DNA of 64,000 nucleotides from AP-15 sp963700185 (GTDB lineage: Bacteria > Pseudomonadota > Alphaproteobacteria > ATCC43930 > CGMCC-115725): assembly GCA_963700185.1 (NCBI GenBank), contig CAVOWP010000031.1, positions 186,001-250,000 of the forward strand. Reading direction: 5' to 3'. Of the stretch, positions 17,998 to 27,633 are shown piece by piece. The first letter of the stretch is position 1. Each line of letters opens with the position of its first letter. Below the pieces are notes generated by a model that did not search any database, had not been told where the DNA came from, and worked only from the letters and a program-made list of their open reading frames with translations. The translations under genes were made by a program, and so were the position numbers.

Positions 17998-18648
17998 ATG
18001 GCCCGCACCCCTGCGACCGCCCAGGCACGCAACTCGCCGCCAAGCGGCTCACGCCGCTTTTTGCTGATCGCCGCCGTTCTCGCCGGGCTCGTCATCCTCG
18101 GGACCGGCGCCTTTCTCGCCTTGGCCTTGCGGGATACCCCGCGAGGGGTGGCCGGAACGGCGTTCGCCACTGCGATCGGCGGGCCGTTTCAGCTGGTCGA
18201 CCAGAACGGCAAGACGGTCACCGACGCCGACCTCAAAGGAAAGTGGTCGCTGATCTATTTCGGCTATACGCACTGCCCCGATGCCTGCCCGACCGCACTC
18301 AACGACATCTCGATTGCGCTCTCCGAGCTCGGGCCGAAGCGCGACGCGGTTCGTCCGGTCTTCATCACGGTCGATCCCGAGCGGGACACGCCTGAATCGC
18401 TCAAGACCTACGTAACGAGCTTCGATGCCCCGATCCTGGCGCTGACCGGGACCGCCGAGCAGGTCGCCAAGGCGGCAAAAGGCTATCGGGTCTATTACGC
18501 GAAGCATCCGGAGGCCGGCGGCGACTATTCGATGGACCACAGCTCGGTCATCTATGTGATGGACCCGGACGGGCGGTTCACCGCCAGCTTCACCCACGAA
18601 AGTGCTCCCGAGCAGATCGCCGAGAGGCTGAAAAAACTGATCGGGTGA
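17998..18648 (+). CDS. SCO1/SenC family copper-delivery protein
   Basis: A 216-residue membrane-anchored thioredoxin-fold protein. A transmembrane helix spans about residues 21-44. The copper site consists of Cys93 and Cys97 in THCPDACPTA and His181 in YSMDHSSVIY. It delivers copper to the CuA centre of cytochrome c oxidase, or reduces that site. It lies directly downstream of the PCuAC gene and is probably co-transcribed with it. Confidence 0.93.
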   Translation: MARTPATAQARNSPPSGSRRFLLIAAVLAGLVILGTGAFLALALRDTPRGVAGTAFATAIGGPFQLVDQNGKTVTDADLKGKWSLIYFGYTHCPDACPTALNDISIALSELGPKRDAVRPVFITVDPERDTPESLKTYVTSFDAPILALTGTAEQVAKAAKGYRVYYAKHPEAGGDYSMDHSSVIYVMDPDGRFTASFTHESAPEQIAERLKKLIG

Positions 18649-18679
18649 ACCCCGCCGGCCGGGGGAGCAACCGTCCGGC

Positions 18680-19952
18680 TCACACCCGTTCGAAATCGGT
18701 GCGCTCGGTGACGGGGAGGCCCTGCAGGTAGCGGCGCAGGCAGTCGAGGCCGAGCTCGACGGCGCCGAGGCGGACCCAGTCGCGGCCGCCATAGATGCGC
18801 GAGCGGCGGGATTCGACGCCGTCCTCTGCGGCGATTGCGAGATAGATGCTGCCGCCGAAATCGATGCGGTCCGGGCCGTCATCGACTTCGATCAGCAGGG
18901 CGAGAGCATGGCTGGCGCCGGTTTCCTCGCGCGCCGCTCGGGCCACCTTCTCGGCCGCCTCGCGGCTCAATTCGCCGGCGATCAGCCCGCCGTCGAGGCC
19001 GAGCGTGGCGGCGATCTCGGCCGGGTCGCGGGCGACGAGGCCGCGGCGGAAGACTTTTTCCGCACCGGGCAAATGGGCGATGCGGGCGGCGATCTGGCCG
19101 GCGGTGAAGGTTTCGACGACCGCCAGTGTCCCGTCGCGCTCGGCGAGGGCCGCCAGCACGACGCCTTCGAGCGTCTGATCGTCTTCCCCGAGGATGAAGT
19201 TGCCGAGCCGCCGGCGCACCTCCTCCTCCACCGGCGCCAGCTTGCGCCCGATGTCGTCCATGTCGGCGCCCCGCACGGTCAGCTTGGTCTCGATCTGCGG
19301 GTAATGCGTCCGGAAGCCGAGCTTGACGCTGCCGTCCGGGACGAGTTCCTCGACCCCGGTGAGCAGCTGGTCGACATGCAACTCGCCGAGCCCATAGGAA
19401 TGAAAGCGCTTCAGATGGATCGCGGTCGGCGTGCCGCCGCGCGCCAGGAGGCGCGGGATGATCTGTTCTTCGAGCATCCGGTGCAGCTCGCGCGGGACCC
19501 CCGGCGTAAAAAAGAACCGGGCCTTGCCGATGTCGAGGGCGAAGCCGCAGGCGGTGCCGATCGGGTTGTCGAGGATCTCGGCGGTCGCCGGCAGCATCGC
19601 CTGCTTTCTGTTGTTCGGCCGACATGACGCGGTTGCGACGGCGGAAGAAATCCTCCATGCGCTGGAGCCAGTCCTCGTTGAGGACGAGCTCGACCCCGGC
19701 GGCGCGCGCGGCGATTTCTTGCGACAAATCGTCGACGGTCGGCCCGAGGCCGCCATTGACGATGACCGCATCGGCACGCTCGCCCGACAGCCGGAAGGCC
19801 GCGAGCAGTTCCTCCCGGTCGTCACCGACGATCGTCCCCCAGCTCACCGACAGCCCGAAATCCTCGAGCTTCTGGGCCATATAGCTGAAATTGGTATTGA
19901 CGATCTTGCCGGTCAGCACCTCGTCGCCGGTGCAGATGATCTCGATGCGCAT
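18680..19952 (-). pseudogene. cinA: CinA-like protein (MoCF + CinA C-terminal domains), frameshifted once
   Basis: The N-terminal molybdopterin-binding-like domain starts MRIEIICTGDEVLTGKI at 19952 and runs to RRNRVMSA. After one extra base (about 19616) the protein continues in the next frame as NNRKQAMLPATAEILDNPIGTACGF through to a CinA C-terminal domain. Reconstructed length is about 423 residues, normal for full-length CinA. In the C-terminal domain the usual ESCTGG and TYSN-type lysine segments read ETFTAG and VARDPAE, so the NMN-deamidase dyad appears to be missing. It may act only through the N-terminal pyrophosphatase-like domain. Confidence 0.8.
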
Positions 19953-19977
19953 GTAGTCCTCTTGCCTGAATGCTGTT

Positions 19978-20157
19978 CGTCATTCCCGCAAAAGCGGCTG
20001 AGGAAATGCTTCTTGTAACTTCTCTATTCGTCTCCCCGGCGAAGGCCGGGGTCCATCGTTCCGTCGCATGACCATGTCATCGTTGGCTGAGGAATTGCAA
20101 TTGCTTGATGGGTTCGAGGCGACGGGTCTATGGGTCCCTGCCTTCGCCGGGATGACG
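19978..20157. repeat. cluster of short palindromic repeats
   Basis: The stretch contains at least three related units. One begins CGTCATTCCCGC at 19979. One is a perfect hairpin (CCCCGGC gaag GCCGGGG) at 20034-20051. One reads CTGCCTTCGCCGGGATGACG near 20138-20157. These are REP-like units of the kind that are abundant in alphaproteobacterial intergenic DNA. They fill the space between cinA and the IS630 element. Confidence 0.65.
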
Positions 20158-20251
20158 AGAGGAGATTTTCATTCCAGTGCTTATACGAATTTCCGCAAAT
20201 TTGCGGACGCGAGAGTATTTTTCATTGAGACCGCGGCAGATAGCGCACCGC

Positions 20252-20821
20252 CTACGGCGAGGGCGAAGTAGGAGCCCAAGCGACCGCGCAGAGCGAGCGG
20301 ATCAGGCCGTGGTCGGCGGCGAACCGCTGCCAGGCGGTTTCGCAAGCGTCCATGATGTGTCCCAGGTCGCGAAATACCGAGTTGGCGAGCCAGTGACTGC
20401 GCAGATAGTGCCAAATCCGCTCGACCGGATTGAGCTCTGGGCTGTAGGGCGGCAACTGCAATAAGGTGATATTGCCGGGCACCACGAGCCCTTGGCTGCG
20501 GTGCCAGCTGGCACCGTCGAGGATCACCACCGCGTGGGCATCGGTGGTGACTTGGCTGCTGATCTCGATCAGGTGGTGGTTCATCGCCGCGGTATTGCAG
20601 ATCGGCATGATCAGTGCCGCCGCCTTGCCGGCCGACGGGCAGACCGCGCCAAACAGATAGGCCGAGGCGAAGCCGAGATCCTTCGGTGCAACTGGCCGGC
20701 TGCCGGTTTGCCCCCACACCCGGGTCAGACTGTTCTTCTGGCCGATCCGGGCCTCGTCGGCAAACCAAACCTCAACTCGCGTACCGCGTGCTTGCGCCGC
20801 CCGGACTCGCTCTAATTGCAA
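20252..20821 (-). CDS. IS630 transposase, DDE catalytic part (ORF B)
   Basis: A 189-residue frame with the DDE catalytic triad. The first Asp is in VEVWFADEARIGQKN, the second in HAVVILDGASWHRS and the Glu in LPPYSPELNPVERIW. It overlaps the end of the upstream HTH frame by 10 bp in the -1 frame. It is therefore probably made as a fusion by programmed -1 frameshifting, or it is a natural split of a single transposase gene. Confidence 0.88.
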   Translation of the reverse strand: MQLERVRAAQARGTRVEVWFADEARIGQKNSLTRVWGQTGSRPVAPKDLGFASAYLFGAVCPSAGKAAALIMPICNTAAMNHHLIEISSQVTTDAHAVVILDGASWHRSQGLVVPGNITLLQLPPYSPELNPVERIWHYLRSHWLANSVFRDLGHIMDACETAWQRFAADHGLIRSLCAVAWAPTSPSP

Positions 20822-21315
20822 TCCCAGAGTTGCGAAAACTCCGCTTGCGCCGTCGCGTCAGCCTGCGGGTGGCGCGGACGCGGTGCCAGCCAGCTCAACT
20901 GCGTCCGATGCAGCAGCCGATAGGTGCTCGAGAGGCTGCAGTCGATATCGAATTCTTCCTTCAATATTCGTTGGGCGTCGACCCCACGAAACGCCACCAC
21001 CCCGTCTCGCTCCAGATCGGCGCCGGCGACAATCCGCTCCTTGAGCCGCGCCGTCGTCAGCGCGTCCACCCGGGGCGGCCGACCGGGGCGCGGCCGGTCA
21101 CGCAATCCCTCAATCCCGGCCTCTTCATAGCGATTATGCCACTGGTAGGCCGACGACCGGCTCAGCCCAGCCAGCCGTGCCGCTGCCTCATGCTCCATCC
21201 CCTCCAGCATGTTGGCGATCATCAGAACCCGCTGGCAGACACGCCCGCTCTCGTGTCGTGCCAAGCGCCGCAGCTCCGCCGCCCCCAGTTCCGTGCGAAA
21301 AAAGTAGACCGCCAT
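20812..21315 (-). CDS. IS630 transposase, N-terminal DNA-binding part (ORF A)
   Basis: A 167-residue frame with two helix-turn-helix segments. The first is a Psq-like HTH in EAAARLAGLSRSSAYQWHNRY. The second is the winged-helix region LKEEFDIDCSLSSTYRLLHR. The linker GLRDRPRPGRPPRVD is characteristic of IS630 transposases. It begins 70 bp inside the right terminal inverted repeat and overlaps ORF B. Confidence 0.88.
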   Translation of the reverse strand: MAVYFFRTELGAAELRRLARHESGRVCQRVLMIANMLEGMEHEAAARLAGLSRSSAYQWHNRYEEAGIEGLRDRPRPGRPPRVDALTTARLKERIVAGADLERDGVVAFRGVDAQRILKEEFDIDCSLSSTYRLLHRTQLSWLAPRPRHPQADATAQAEFSQLWDCN

Positions 21316-21644
21316 CTGCCCCCCACCAGAAGATGTACATCAGCCGCACCTCTCTACCACATATTGAGATTAGCGGAACCCCGTATTATTTGTCGAACGC
21401 GCGTTTGATGCGCGCCCAATCTTCGATCGCGCGCTCCTCCCCGGGGGCGATTGCGACGACGATAAAGCGGCTGGCGTGAGGGTCAAGCAAGCTTGATCGA
21501 TTTCCCGTTCCGTCTATCCATCGGAATCTCCGAAACTCAGCCCTTGCCCAGCAAACACAGCCGCAGCAGGACGAGAAATCCTTCGATGAGAGCACGGAAG
21601 CGGATGATCATTGGACACCAAGAGCGAAGACATCGGAATTGGCC

Positions 21645-24600
21645 TCATTCGGCGGCCTTGTCGGGAACTCCATGCTCGGGGATCTCAAGTCTCCGACGAC
21701 CATCGAGGCTCTTGACCCGCTCCCGCAAGCTCTGGAACAGAACATAAAGGCCCGGGATCACAAAGATCCCGAGAAAGCTCGCGGCCACCATTCCGCCGAA
21801 CACCGCGGTCCCGACCGCACGGATCGTCGCTCGGCCCGCGCCCGTCGCGATGACGAGCGGCACCATTCCAGCGATAAAGGCCAAGGACGTCATCATGACC
21901 GCGCGGAACCGCAGTCTGGCGGCTTCGATAGCGGCTGCGGCGATTTCCTGGCCTTCTCGCCGCTGCTCCATCGCGAATTCGACGATCAGGATCGCGTTCT
22001 TGGCGGCGAGCGCGATCAGCACGACGATGCCGATCTGCGCGTAGATGTTGTTGTCGAGCCCGAACAGCTTCAAAGCCGCCATTGCCCCGAACAGACCGAC
22101 GACGACCGACAGCAGCGCTGCAACCGGGATCGTCCAGCTCTCGTAGAGGCCGACGAGAAACAGATAGGCGAAGACGATCGCCAAGCCGAGGATCGGGCCG
22201 GTTTGCCCCGCGGCAGCTTTCTCCTGCAGCGCCGTGCCGGTCCACTCATAGGAAAAGCCGTGGGGCAGGCTGGCGGCGGCGACCGCCTGCATCGCCGAGA
22301 TCGCTTGCCCCGACGAATAGCCGGGAGCCGGCCCACCGTTGATCGTCACCGAGCGCCGGTTGTTGTAGCGAATGATCGAAGCCGGAGCGGTGATCAGCTC
22401 GACATCGGCCACGGTGCGCAATGGGATGAGATCGCCTTGCGCAGTACGGACGCGCACGCGGAAGATGTCATCGACGGTCTTGCGGTCGCGGGCGTCCGCT
22501 TGAACCTTGACCTGCCAGGTGCGGCCAAAGCGGTTGAAGTCGTTGACGTAGGTACCCCCCATCGTGGTCTGCAGCGCGCTGAAGATACTGCCGATCGAAA
22601 CTCCCAAGGTCTCGGCGCGCTGGCGATCCAATTTAAGGTAGACCTGCGGCGTCGAGGCTCCGAAGGTCGTGTAGACGCCGGCGAGCGCCGGGTTCTGGTT
22701 GGCGGCGATGACGAGGCCGTCGGCGACGGCCGCGAGATCTCGAGGTTCTGCGCCGGAGAGGCTCTGCAATTGGAGTTCGAACCCGGCAGCGTTTCCGAGA
22801 CCCGAGATTGGCGGCAGATTGAAGGCGATGACATTGGCGGCGGCGATCTGCCGGAACGACCGATTGAGCTGCGCCAGTGCCGAAAAGACCGACAGCGATT
22901 TGCCTGCTCTTTCATCGAACGGCTTCAACCCGACGACGGCAAGGGCCTTGTTCGGCAGCGCAAGACCATCGATCAGGCTGTAACCGCTGACGGTCAGCAC
23001 GTTCTGCGTCCAGGGTCCGTCCTGGATCATTTTCTCGACCTGGGCCACAACCGTGTTCGTGCGGTTCAGCGACGCGGCGTCCGGCAATTGGATCTCGGCA
23101 AAAAAGGCGCCCTGATCCTCATCGGGCAGAAAGCCAGTGGGCACAATCTTTCCCAGCCAGCCGGCCGCCAGCGCAAAGGCTATCACCAACCCCGCCGCTA
23201 TCAGCGCCCGACGCGTCAGTGGCCGGACCAGTGCCACATATCCGTCGCGGCTCTTGTCGATGCCGCGCTGGAAAAAGGCGATGAGCCCTCGTCGAGGGCC
23301 GCGGTGTCTGAGCAGCAACGCACATAAGGCGGGCGAGAGGCTGAGTGCATTGATCGACGAAATAACCATCGACACCGCCACCGCCACCGCAAATTGCTGG
23401 TACAGCTGGCCCGTGATCCCGGGTACGAAGGCCGTCGGCACGAACACCGACAGCAGGACGAGGGTGGTTGCGATGATCGGTGCGGTGACCTGCGACATCG
23501 CTTTTTCCGCTGCTTCGGCAGGTGTCAGTCGAGGTTCCGTCTCCAGGATGTGTTCGACCGCCTCGACGACGATGATGGCGTCGTCGACAACAATGCCGAT
23601 CGCCAGGACCAGCGCCAAAAGCGAGATCGTGTTCGCCGAGAAACCCAGGGCCAACATGACCGCGAAGGTGCCCACCAGAGCGACCGGCACCGCGATGATC
23701 GGTATCAGGGTCGCACGCACACTCCCGAGAAAGATGAAGACGACGATGCCGACGAGGACAAACGCTTCGAGCAGTGTCTTCTCCACCTTGTGGATCATCG
23801 CCTCGACGAAGACCGTCGTGTCGTACATCACGTCATAGGCGACGTCTTCAGGCAGGAGAGGCTCCATCTCCTTAAGCGTTTTTTTGACGCCGGCAGCCAC
23901 GCCAATGGCGTTGGCTCCCGGCGATTGGTAGATGGCGATCCCCTCGCCGGGCCGCCCATTATAGCGAACGAGGGAGTCGGCCGATTTCGAGCCGAGCTCG
24001 GCGCGGGCGATGTCCTTGATGCGCACGACGCCGCCATCGGGAGTTGCGCGGACTATGATGTTGTTGAACTCCTCGACCGTAGTCAGCCGTCCCTGGGTGG
24101 TGATGTTGAGTTGGAATTCGACCTCGGGGACGAGCGGCGCCGCTCCGACACGGCCGACTGCGGCTTGAGTGTTCTGCGAGTTGATCGCGTTGACGACATC
24201 GTCAGGCGTGATGTCGAGGCTCGCCATGCGGTCGAGGTTAAGCCAGATCCGCATCGAATATTCGAGGTCGCCCCACTGGGCCGCATCGCCGACGCCCGGC
24301 ACCCGCTTCAGGGCGTCCACCATGTTTATCTTGGCGTAATTCGACAAAAACAGCGCATCGCGGGTCCCCTTCGGCGAGTACACCGCAACGACTTGCAAGA
24401 GCGAGGTCGACTGCTTTTTGGTCGTGACGCCGTTGCGCTGGACCTCGGGGGGCAACTGCGCCAGCGCCTGGTTGACCCGGTTGGTGACATTGACCGTGTT
24501 GAGGTCGGGGTCGCTGCCGACCGCGAAAGTAACATTGAGGACGTAGCTGCCGTCGCCGCCGGAGGTGGATTTCATGTAGATCATCCGGTCGACACCGTTG

Positions 24601-24809
24601 ACCTGGGCCTCGATGACCTGGGCGACGCTTTCTTCGACCGCCGCTGCCGAGGCGCCGGGATAGACCGTGCTGACCTGCACCTGTGGCGGGACGATTTCCG
24701 GGAACTGAGCGACCGGAAGCGCGCGAAGGGCGATCACTCCCGCGATCGAAATGACGACCGAGATGACGATCGCAAGCCGCGGGCGGTGGATGAAGACGGA
24801 GGAGATCAT
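21645..24809 (-). CDS. RND multidrug efflux pump inner-membrane subunit (AcrB/MexB type)
   Basis: A 1054-residue HAE1-type resistance-nodulation-division transporter. It starts MISSVFIHRPRLAIVISVV, with the large periplasmic loops of the family. The proton-relay aspartates are in AIGIVVDDAIIVVEAVEH. The C-terminal half repeats the fold (LIALAAKNAILIVEFAMEQ). It exports drugs or hydrophobic compounds with the membrane-fusion protein encoded just upstream. No outer-membrane channel gene is seen here, so a TolC-like partner must be elsewhere. Confidence 0.95.
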   Translation of the reverse strand: MISSVFIHRPRLAIVISVVISIAGVIALRALPVAQFPEIVPPQVQVSTVYPGASAAAVEESVAQVIEAQVNGVDRMIYMKSTSGGDGSYVLNVTFAVGSDPDLNTVNVTNRVNQALAQLPPEVQRNGVTTKKQSTSLLQVVAVYSPKGTRDALFLSNYAKINMVDALKRVPGVGDAAQWGDLEYSMRIWLNLDRMASLDITPDDVVNAINSQNTQAAVGRVGAAPLVPEVEFQLNITTQGRLTTVEEFNNIIVRATPDGGVVRIKDIARAELGSKSADSLVRYNGRPGEGIAIYQSPGANAIGVAAGVKKTLKEMEPLLPEDVAYDVMYDTTVFVEAMIHKVEKTLLEAFVLVGIVVFIFLGSVRATLIPIIAVPVALVGTFAVMLALGFSANTISLLALVLAIGIVVDDAIIVVEAVEHILETEPRLTPAEAAEKAMSQVTAPIIATTLVLLSVFVPTAFVPGITGQLYQQFAVAVAVSMVISSINALSLSPALCALLLRHRGPRRGLIAFFQRGIDKSRDGYVALVRPLTRRALIAAGLVIAFALAAGWLGKIVPTGFLPDEDQGAFFAEIQLPDAASLNRTNTVVAQVEKMIQDGPWTQNVLTVSGYSLIDGLALPNKALAVVGLKPFDERAGKSLSVFSALAQLNRSFRQIAAANVIAFNLPPISGLGNAAGFELQLQSLSGAEPRDLAAVADGLVIAANQNPALAGVYTTFGASTPQVYLKLDRQRAETLGVSIGSIFSALQTTMGGTYVNDFNRFGRTWQVKVQADARDRKTVDDIFRVRVRTAQGDLIPLRTVADVELITAPASIIRYNNRRSVTINGGPAPGYSSGQAISAMQAVAAASLPHGFSYEWTGTALQEKAAAGQTGPILGLAIVFAYLFLVGLYESWTIPVAALLSVVVGLFGAMAALKLFGLDNNIYAQIGIVVLIALAAKNAILIVEFAMEQRREGQEIAAAAIEAARLRFRAVMMTSLAFIAGMVPLVIATGAGRATIRAVGTAVFGGMVAASFLGIFVIPGLYVLFQSLRERVKSLDGRRRLEIPEHGVPDKAAE

Positions 24810-24827
24810 CGAGGTGTTGCTCCCACC

Positions 24828-25928
24828 TCAACCAGCGGGCGAGGAGGCGAGCTGGGGCGCTACGGTCATTCCTGCGCGGATGCGCTGCTGCCCCTGAACG
24901 ACGACACGCTCGTCCGGTTTTAGCCCATCCTCGACGACCGCGAGCCCCTCTCGGCGGGTGCCGAGGCGCAGGCGGCGCTGCTCGACCTTGTCGTCCTGGC
25001 CAACAACAAAGACGTAAGGCCCGGTTTGATCGATCGCGATGGCGGTTTCCGGGATCACCAAGACCTTGTCGCCGCCCTTCTCCTCGATGATGACGCGAAC
25101 CGTCTGGCCGCTGGTGAGAATATCGTCCGGATTGGGGAACATCGCGCGGACCATCTGACCGTCGGTTCGCGGGTTGACCTGGACATCGAGAAAATCTATT
25201 TGCCCCCTCTCGCCATAGAGCGAGCCGTTGGCCAGTCTGACACGAGCCCGCACCTTCCCGGTCACCTCGGAGTCGCGGGCTTCCAGCATCTCTCGCTGCG
25301 TGACCGAAAAGAGCACCTGCATCGGATCATCTTTAACCACCGTCGTGAGCACACCCGTATCCGGCCCGACCAGATTGCCGGGCGAGACGACGGGGCGCCC
25401 GATCCTGCCGCTGATTGGTGTCTTGATCTCGGTATAGGACAGCTGGATCTGCGCATCGCGAAGGTTCGCCTCGGCCTCCATGACAGCAGCCTTGGCCTGA
25501 CCTTGTTCGGCGGTCCGCTGATCGAGCTGGGCGACCGGGGCATTGCCCTTGCGGGTCAGCTCGGTGGTGCGCGTCAATTGCTGATCGGCATTGGCAAGGG
25601 TCGCCTGGGCGGAGGCTAGTTGGGCTTTGCGCTGGTCGACCGCGGCTTCGAACGGCTCCTTCTCGATCGTGAAGACGACCTGCCCTTCTTTCACGGCGTC
25701 GCCGTCCTTGAAGAGGCGGGAGCCGAGGAAACCCGTCACCCGCGCCCGCAAATCGACTTTTTCGAGCGCCTCGGCGCGCCCGACGAACTCGGATTGCTTA
25801 GTCATCGACCGCAGCTCGGCTGGTTGGACCAGCACCGCCGGCGGCGGACCGACTTGTTGGGCATATGCGGGCAGACTGGCCAATGCCGAAAACGCGAAAA
25901 AAGCAAAGGAAAACCACTTGGGTCTCAT
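24828..25928 (-). CDS. RND efflux periplasmic adaptor (membrane-fusion protein)
   Basis: A 366-residue adaptor from the ATG at 25928, which begins a Sec signal (MRPKWFSFAFFAFSALASLPAYA). An upstream in-frame start at 25988 would precede the signal. The barrel-sandwich half-motifs (VDLRARVTGFLGSRLFKDGD and IKTPISGRIGRPVVSPGNLV) flank a coiled-coil hairpin rich in Ala, Gln and Glu. The C-terminal beta-barrel contains VIPETAIAIDQTGPYVFVV. It is 18 bp upstream of the pump gene, forming a two-gene operon. Confidence 0.93.
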   Translation of the reverse strand: MRPKWFSFAFFAFSALASLPAYAQQVGPPPAVLVQPAELRSMTKQSEFVGRAEALEKVDLRARVTGFLGSRLFKDGDAVKEGQVVFTIEKEPFEAAVDQRKAQLASAQATLANADQQLTRTTELTRKGNAPVAQLDQRTAEQGQAKAAVMEAEANLRDAQIQLSYTEIKTPISGRIGRPVVSPGNLVGPDTGVLTTVVKDDPMQVLFSVTQREMLEARDSEVTGKVRARVRLANGSLYGERGQIDFLDVQVNPRTDGQMVRAMFPNPDDILTSGQTVRVIIEEKGGDKVLVIPETAIAIDQTGPYVFVVGQDDKVEQRRLRLGTRREGLAVVEDGLKPDERVVVQGQQRIRAGMTVAPQLASSPAG

Positions 25929-26010
25929 CACGCCCCCCACCAGCAAGCTTATGTAGACTACTCCAACCCTGCCGCTCCGTCCCGCCAATACTGCGGTTGA
26001 TCGAGGCCGC

Positions 26011-26682
26011 TTAATCCAGGATAGTGACCTTGCCGGATGACAAATCGTAATACCCCGCGACGATTTTGAGTTGATTCTCTTTTATGTGATCGGCCAGAAC
26101 CGGCGAGGATTGCCGCAGCAATCCCGCCTGGATCTTGGCGTTGGCCTTGATCGCCGCCTCCAGATTGGACCCGGCCTGGTCGACCGCTGGGCGGATATAG
26201 GGGTAAAGGGCGCTGATCTGGCCGGGAACCGCCTTTGCCTCAATCGAGGCCTTGACCGCGCCACAGTTGGCATGCCCCAAGACGATGATCGCCTTGGTGC
26301 CGAGGACCGCAACCCCGTATTCGAGGCTGGCGATGATCGCCGAGGTCGCGATGTTCCCGGCGACGCGGGTGACGAACACATGCCCGATGCTCTGGTCGAA
26401 GATGAGCTCGACCGGCACCCGCGAATCCGCGCAGGACAGCACGGCCGCAAACGGCTCCTGTTTGTCGACTGTCTTCGCCTTCAGGATGTCGAGGTCGTCG
26501 CTGAACGAGGTCAGGCGGCCCTCGGCAAAGCGCCGGTTGCCGTCGATCAGCTGCTGCAATGCCGCCTCGGGGCTCGACGTAGTCTGCGCCCGCATGGCGG
26601 TTCTCGGGATGAGCCCCGAGACTCCAGCTGCCGCAGCCGATGTCAGCGCTTTGCCGACGAATTCACGCCTGGAATGGATCAT
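26011..26682 (-). CDS. exported beta-class carbonic anhydrase
   Basis: A 223-residue beta carbonic anhydrase that interconverts CO2 and bicarbonate. Zinc ligands are Cys84 and Asp86 (SCADSR), and His137 and Cys140 (GHANCGA). The N terminus SRREFVGKALTSAAAAGVSG is a twin-arginine signal, so the enzyme probably works in the periplasm. The gene is on the same strand as, and close behind, an SDR gene. Confidence 0.92.
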   Translation of the reverse strand: MIHSRREFVGKALTSAAAAGVSGLIPRTAMRAQTTSSPEAALQQLIDGNRRFAEGRLTSFSDDLDILKAKTVDKQEPFAAVLSCADSRVPVELIFDQSIGHVFVTRVAGNIATSAIIASLEYGVAVLGTKAIIVLGHANCGAVKASIEAKAVPGQISALYPYIRPAVDQAGSNLEAAIKANAKIQAGLLRQSSPVLADHIKENQLKIVAGYYDLSSGKVTILD

Positions 26683-26691
26683 CCTTGAACC

Positions 26692-27537
26692 TCATAAGCC
26701 GACCAGCCGCGCACTTTCCTCCCATAATCGCCGAGCGAGCCGGCTGTCGAGCGCCGCTGGGTCCGGCTGGGTTAGGACTTTGCGGACGACATAGCCGCCG
26801 TGGAAACGTTTGGGGTCGGGCATCGTGGCGAGAAATACCGGTGTCTCGGCGCCCTTCTCGGGACTGAGCATAAACGGCTTCAACACCCGCCACCCCAGCT
26901 CGAGGAGGCCGCCCCGCTGGCCGATCCGGGTGGCGACCATCCCCGGATGGAGGCAGGTGGCGACGACCTCGTCGGGGTCGAGCCGCGATGCCAGCTCTCG
27001 GGTGAAAAGGATGTTGCAAAGCTTGGAGCGGCCATAGCCCCGCGACATCGTCCAATCCCGCGGGCGTGTTAGGTCGTTGACATCAATGCGGTTGCGGCGG
27101 TGCGCTTCCGACGCGACCGTGACGATGCGCGCCGGCGTCGACGCCTTGAGGCGCTCGAGCAGCAAGTTGGTCAGCAGAAAAGGCGCGAGATGATTGACCG
27201 CGAAGGTCAGCTCGAACCCGTCCGCCGAAAGCCGGTAGTGCGGCGAAAAGAGGCCGGCATTGTTGACGAGCACATCGAGCCGGTCGTGCCCGGCCAGGAT
27301 CTCGTCAGCCAGCCGGCGCACGTCGCCGAGCCGCGAAAAATCGGCGAGGGCGATGTCGACGCGATCCGACCCGGAACGCTCGCTCACCAGCCGGCGCGCC
27401 GCCTCGGTCCGGTCCCGGTCGCGGCCCGCCATGACGACCCGCATCCCGGTGCGGGCGAGGCCGATCGCCGTATGCAGCCCGATGCCGGAGCTCGCCCCCG
27501 TGACGATCCCTAAGCGTTGCGACAGGCTCTCAGCCAA
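26692..27537 (-). CDS. short-chain dehydrogenase/reductase
   Basis: A 281-residue SDR with the NAD(P)-binding motif TGASSGIG (13-20), the NNAG motif in VLVNNAGLFS, and the catalytic Tyr-xxx-Lys in RGYGRSKLCN. The sequence looks most like retinol-dehydrogenase-like members acting on bulky hydrophobic alcohols. The substrate is unknown. Its stop lies 9 bp from the carbonic anhydrase start. Confidence 0.88.
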   Translation of the reverse strand: MAESLSQRLGIVTGASSGIGLHTAIGLARTGMRVVMAGRDRDRTEAARRLVSERSGSDRVDIALADFSRLGDVRRLADEILAGHDRLDVLVNNAGLFSPHYRLSADGFELTFAVNHLAPFLLTNLLLERLKASTPARIVTVASEAHRRNRIDVNDLTRPRDWTMSRGYGRSKLCNILFTRELASRLDPDEVVATCLHPGMVATRIGQRGGLLELGWRVLKPFMLSPEKGAETPVFLATMPDPKRFHGGYVVRKVLTQPDPAALDSRLARRLWEESARLVGL

Positions 27538-27633
27538 GAATACCCTCGCCCACTATCGCTAGCACGACGGTCCCCTTCCGCCGCGGCGCACTGCGGGAGA
27601 GGGTGCTGAGCGGAGCGAAGCAGATGAGGACTC

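Larger units (their letters stand above)
20184..21385 (-). mobile_element. IS630-family insertion sequence, apparently complete
   Basis: About 1.2 kb bounded by imperfect terminal inverted repeats. The left end begins TACGAATTTCCGCAAAT, and the reverse complement of the right end begins TACGGGGTTCCGCTAAT. A TA dinucleotide flanks each side, as expected for the TA target duplication of IS630/Tc1-mariner elements. It contains two overlapping transposase frames. It inserted between the cinA-side repeat cluster and the RND efflux operon and interrupts no recognisable gene. Confidence 0.8.

Noticed and set aside
21386..21595. A 69-codon minus-strand frame ending at the right edge of the IS630 element
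   Set aside because: Its last part looks protein-like, but there is no start signal and no continuation on the other side of the insertion, so an interrupted gene cannot be shown.
21639..24923. Long plus-strand frames (562 and 509 codons) opposite the RND pump
   Set aside because: The composition is typical of antisense shadows, and the minus-strand pump is unmistakable over its full length.
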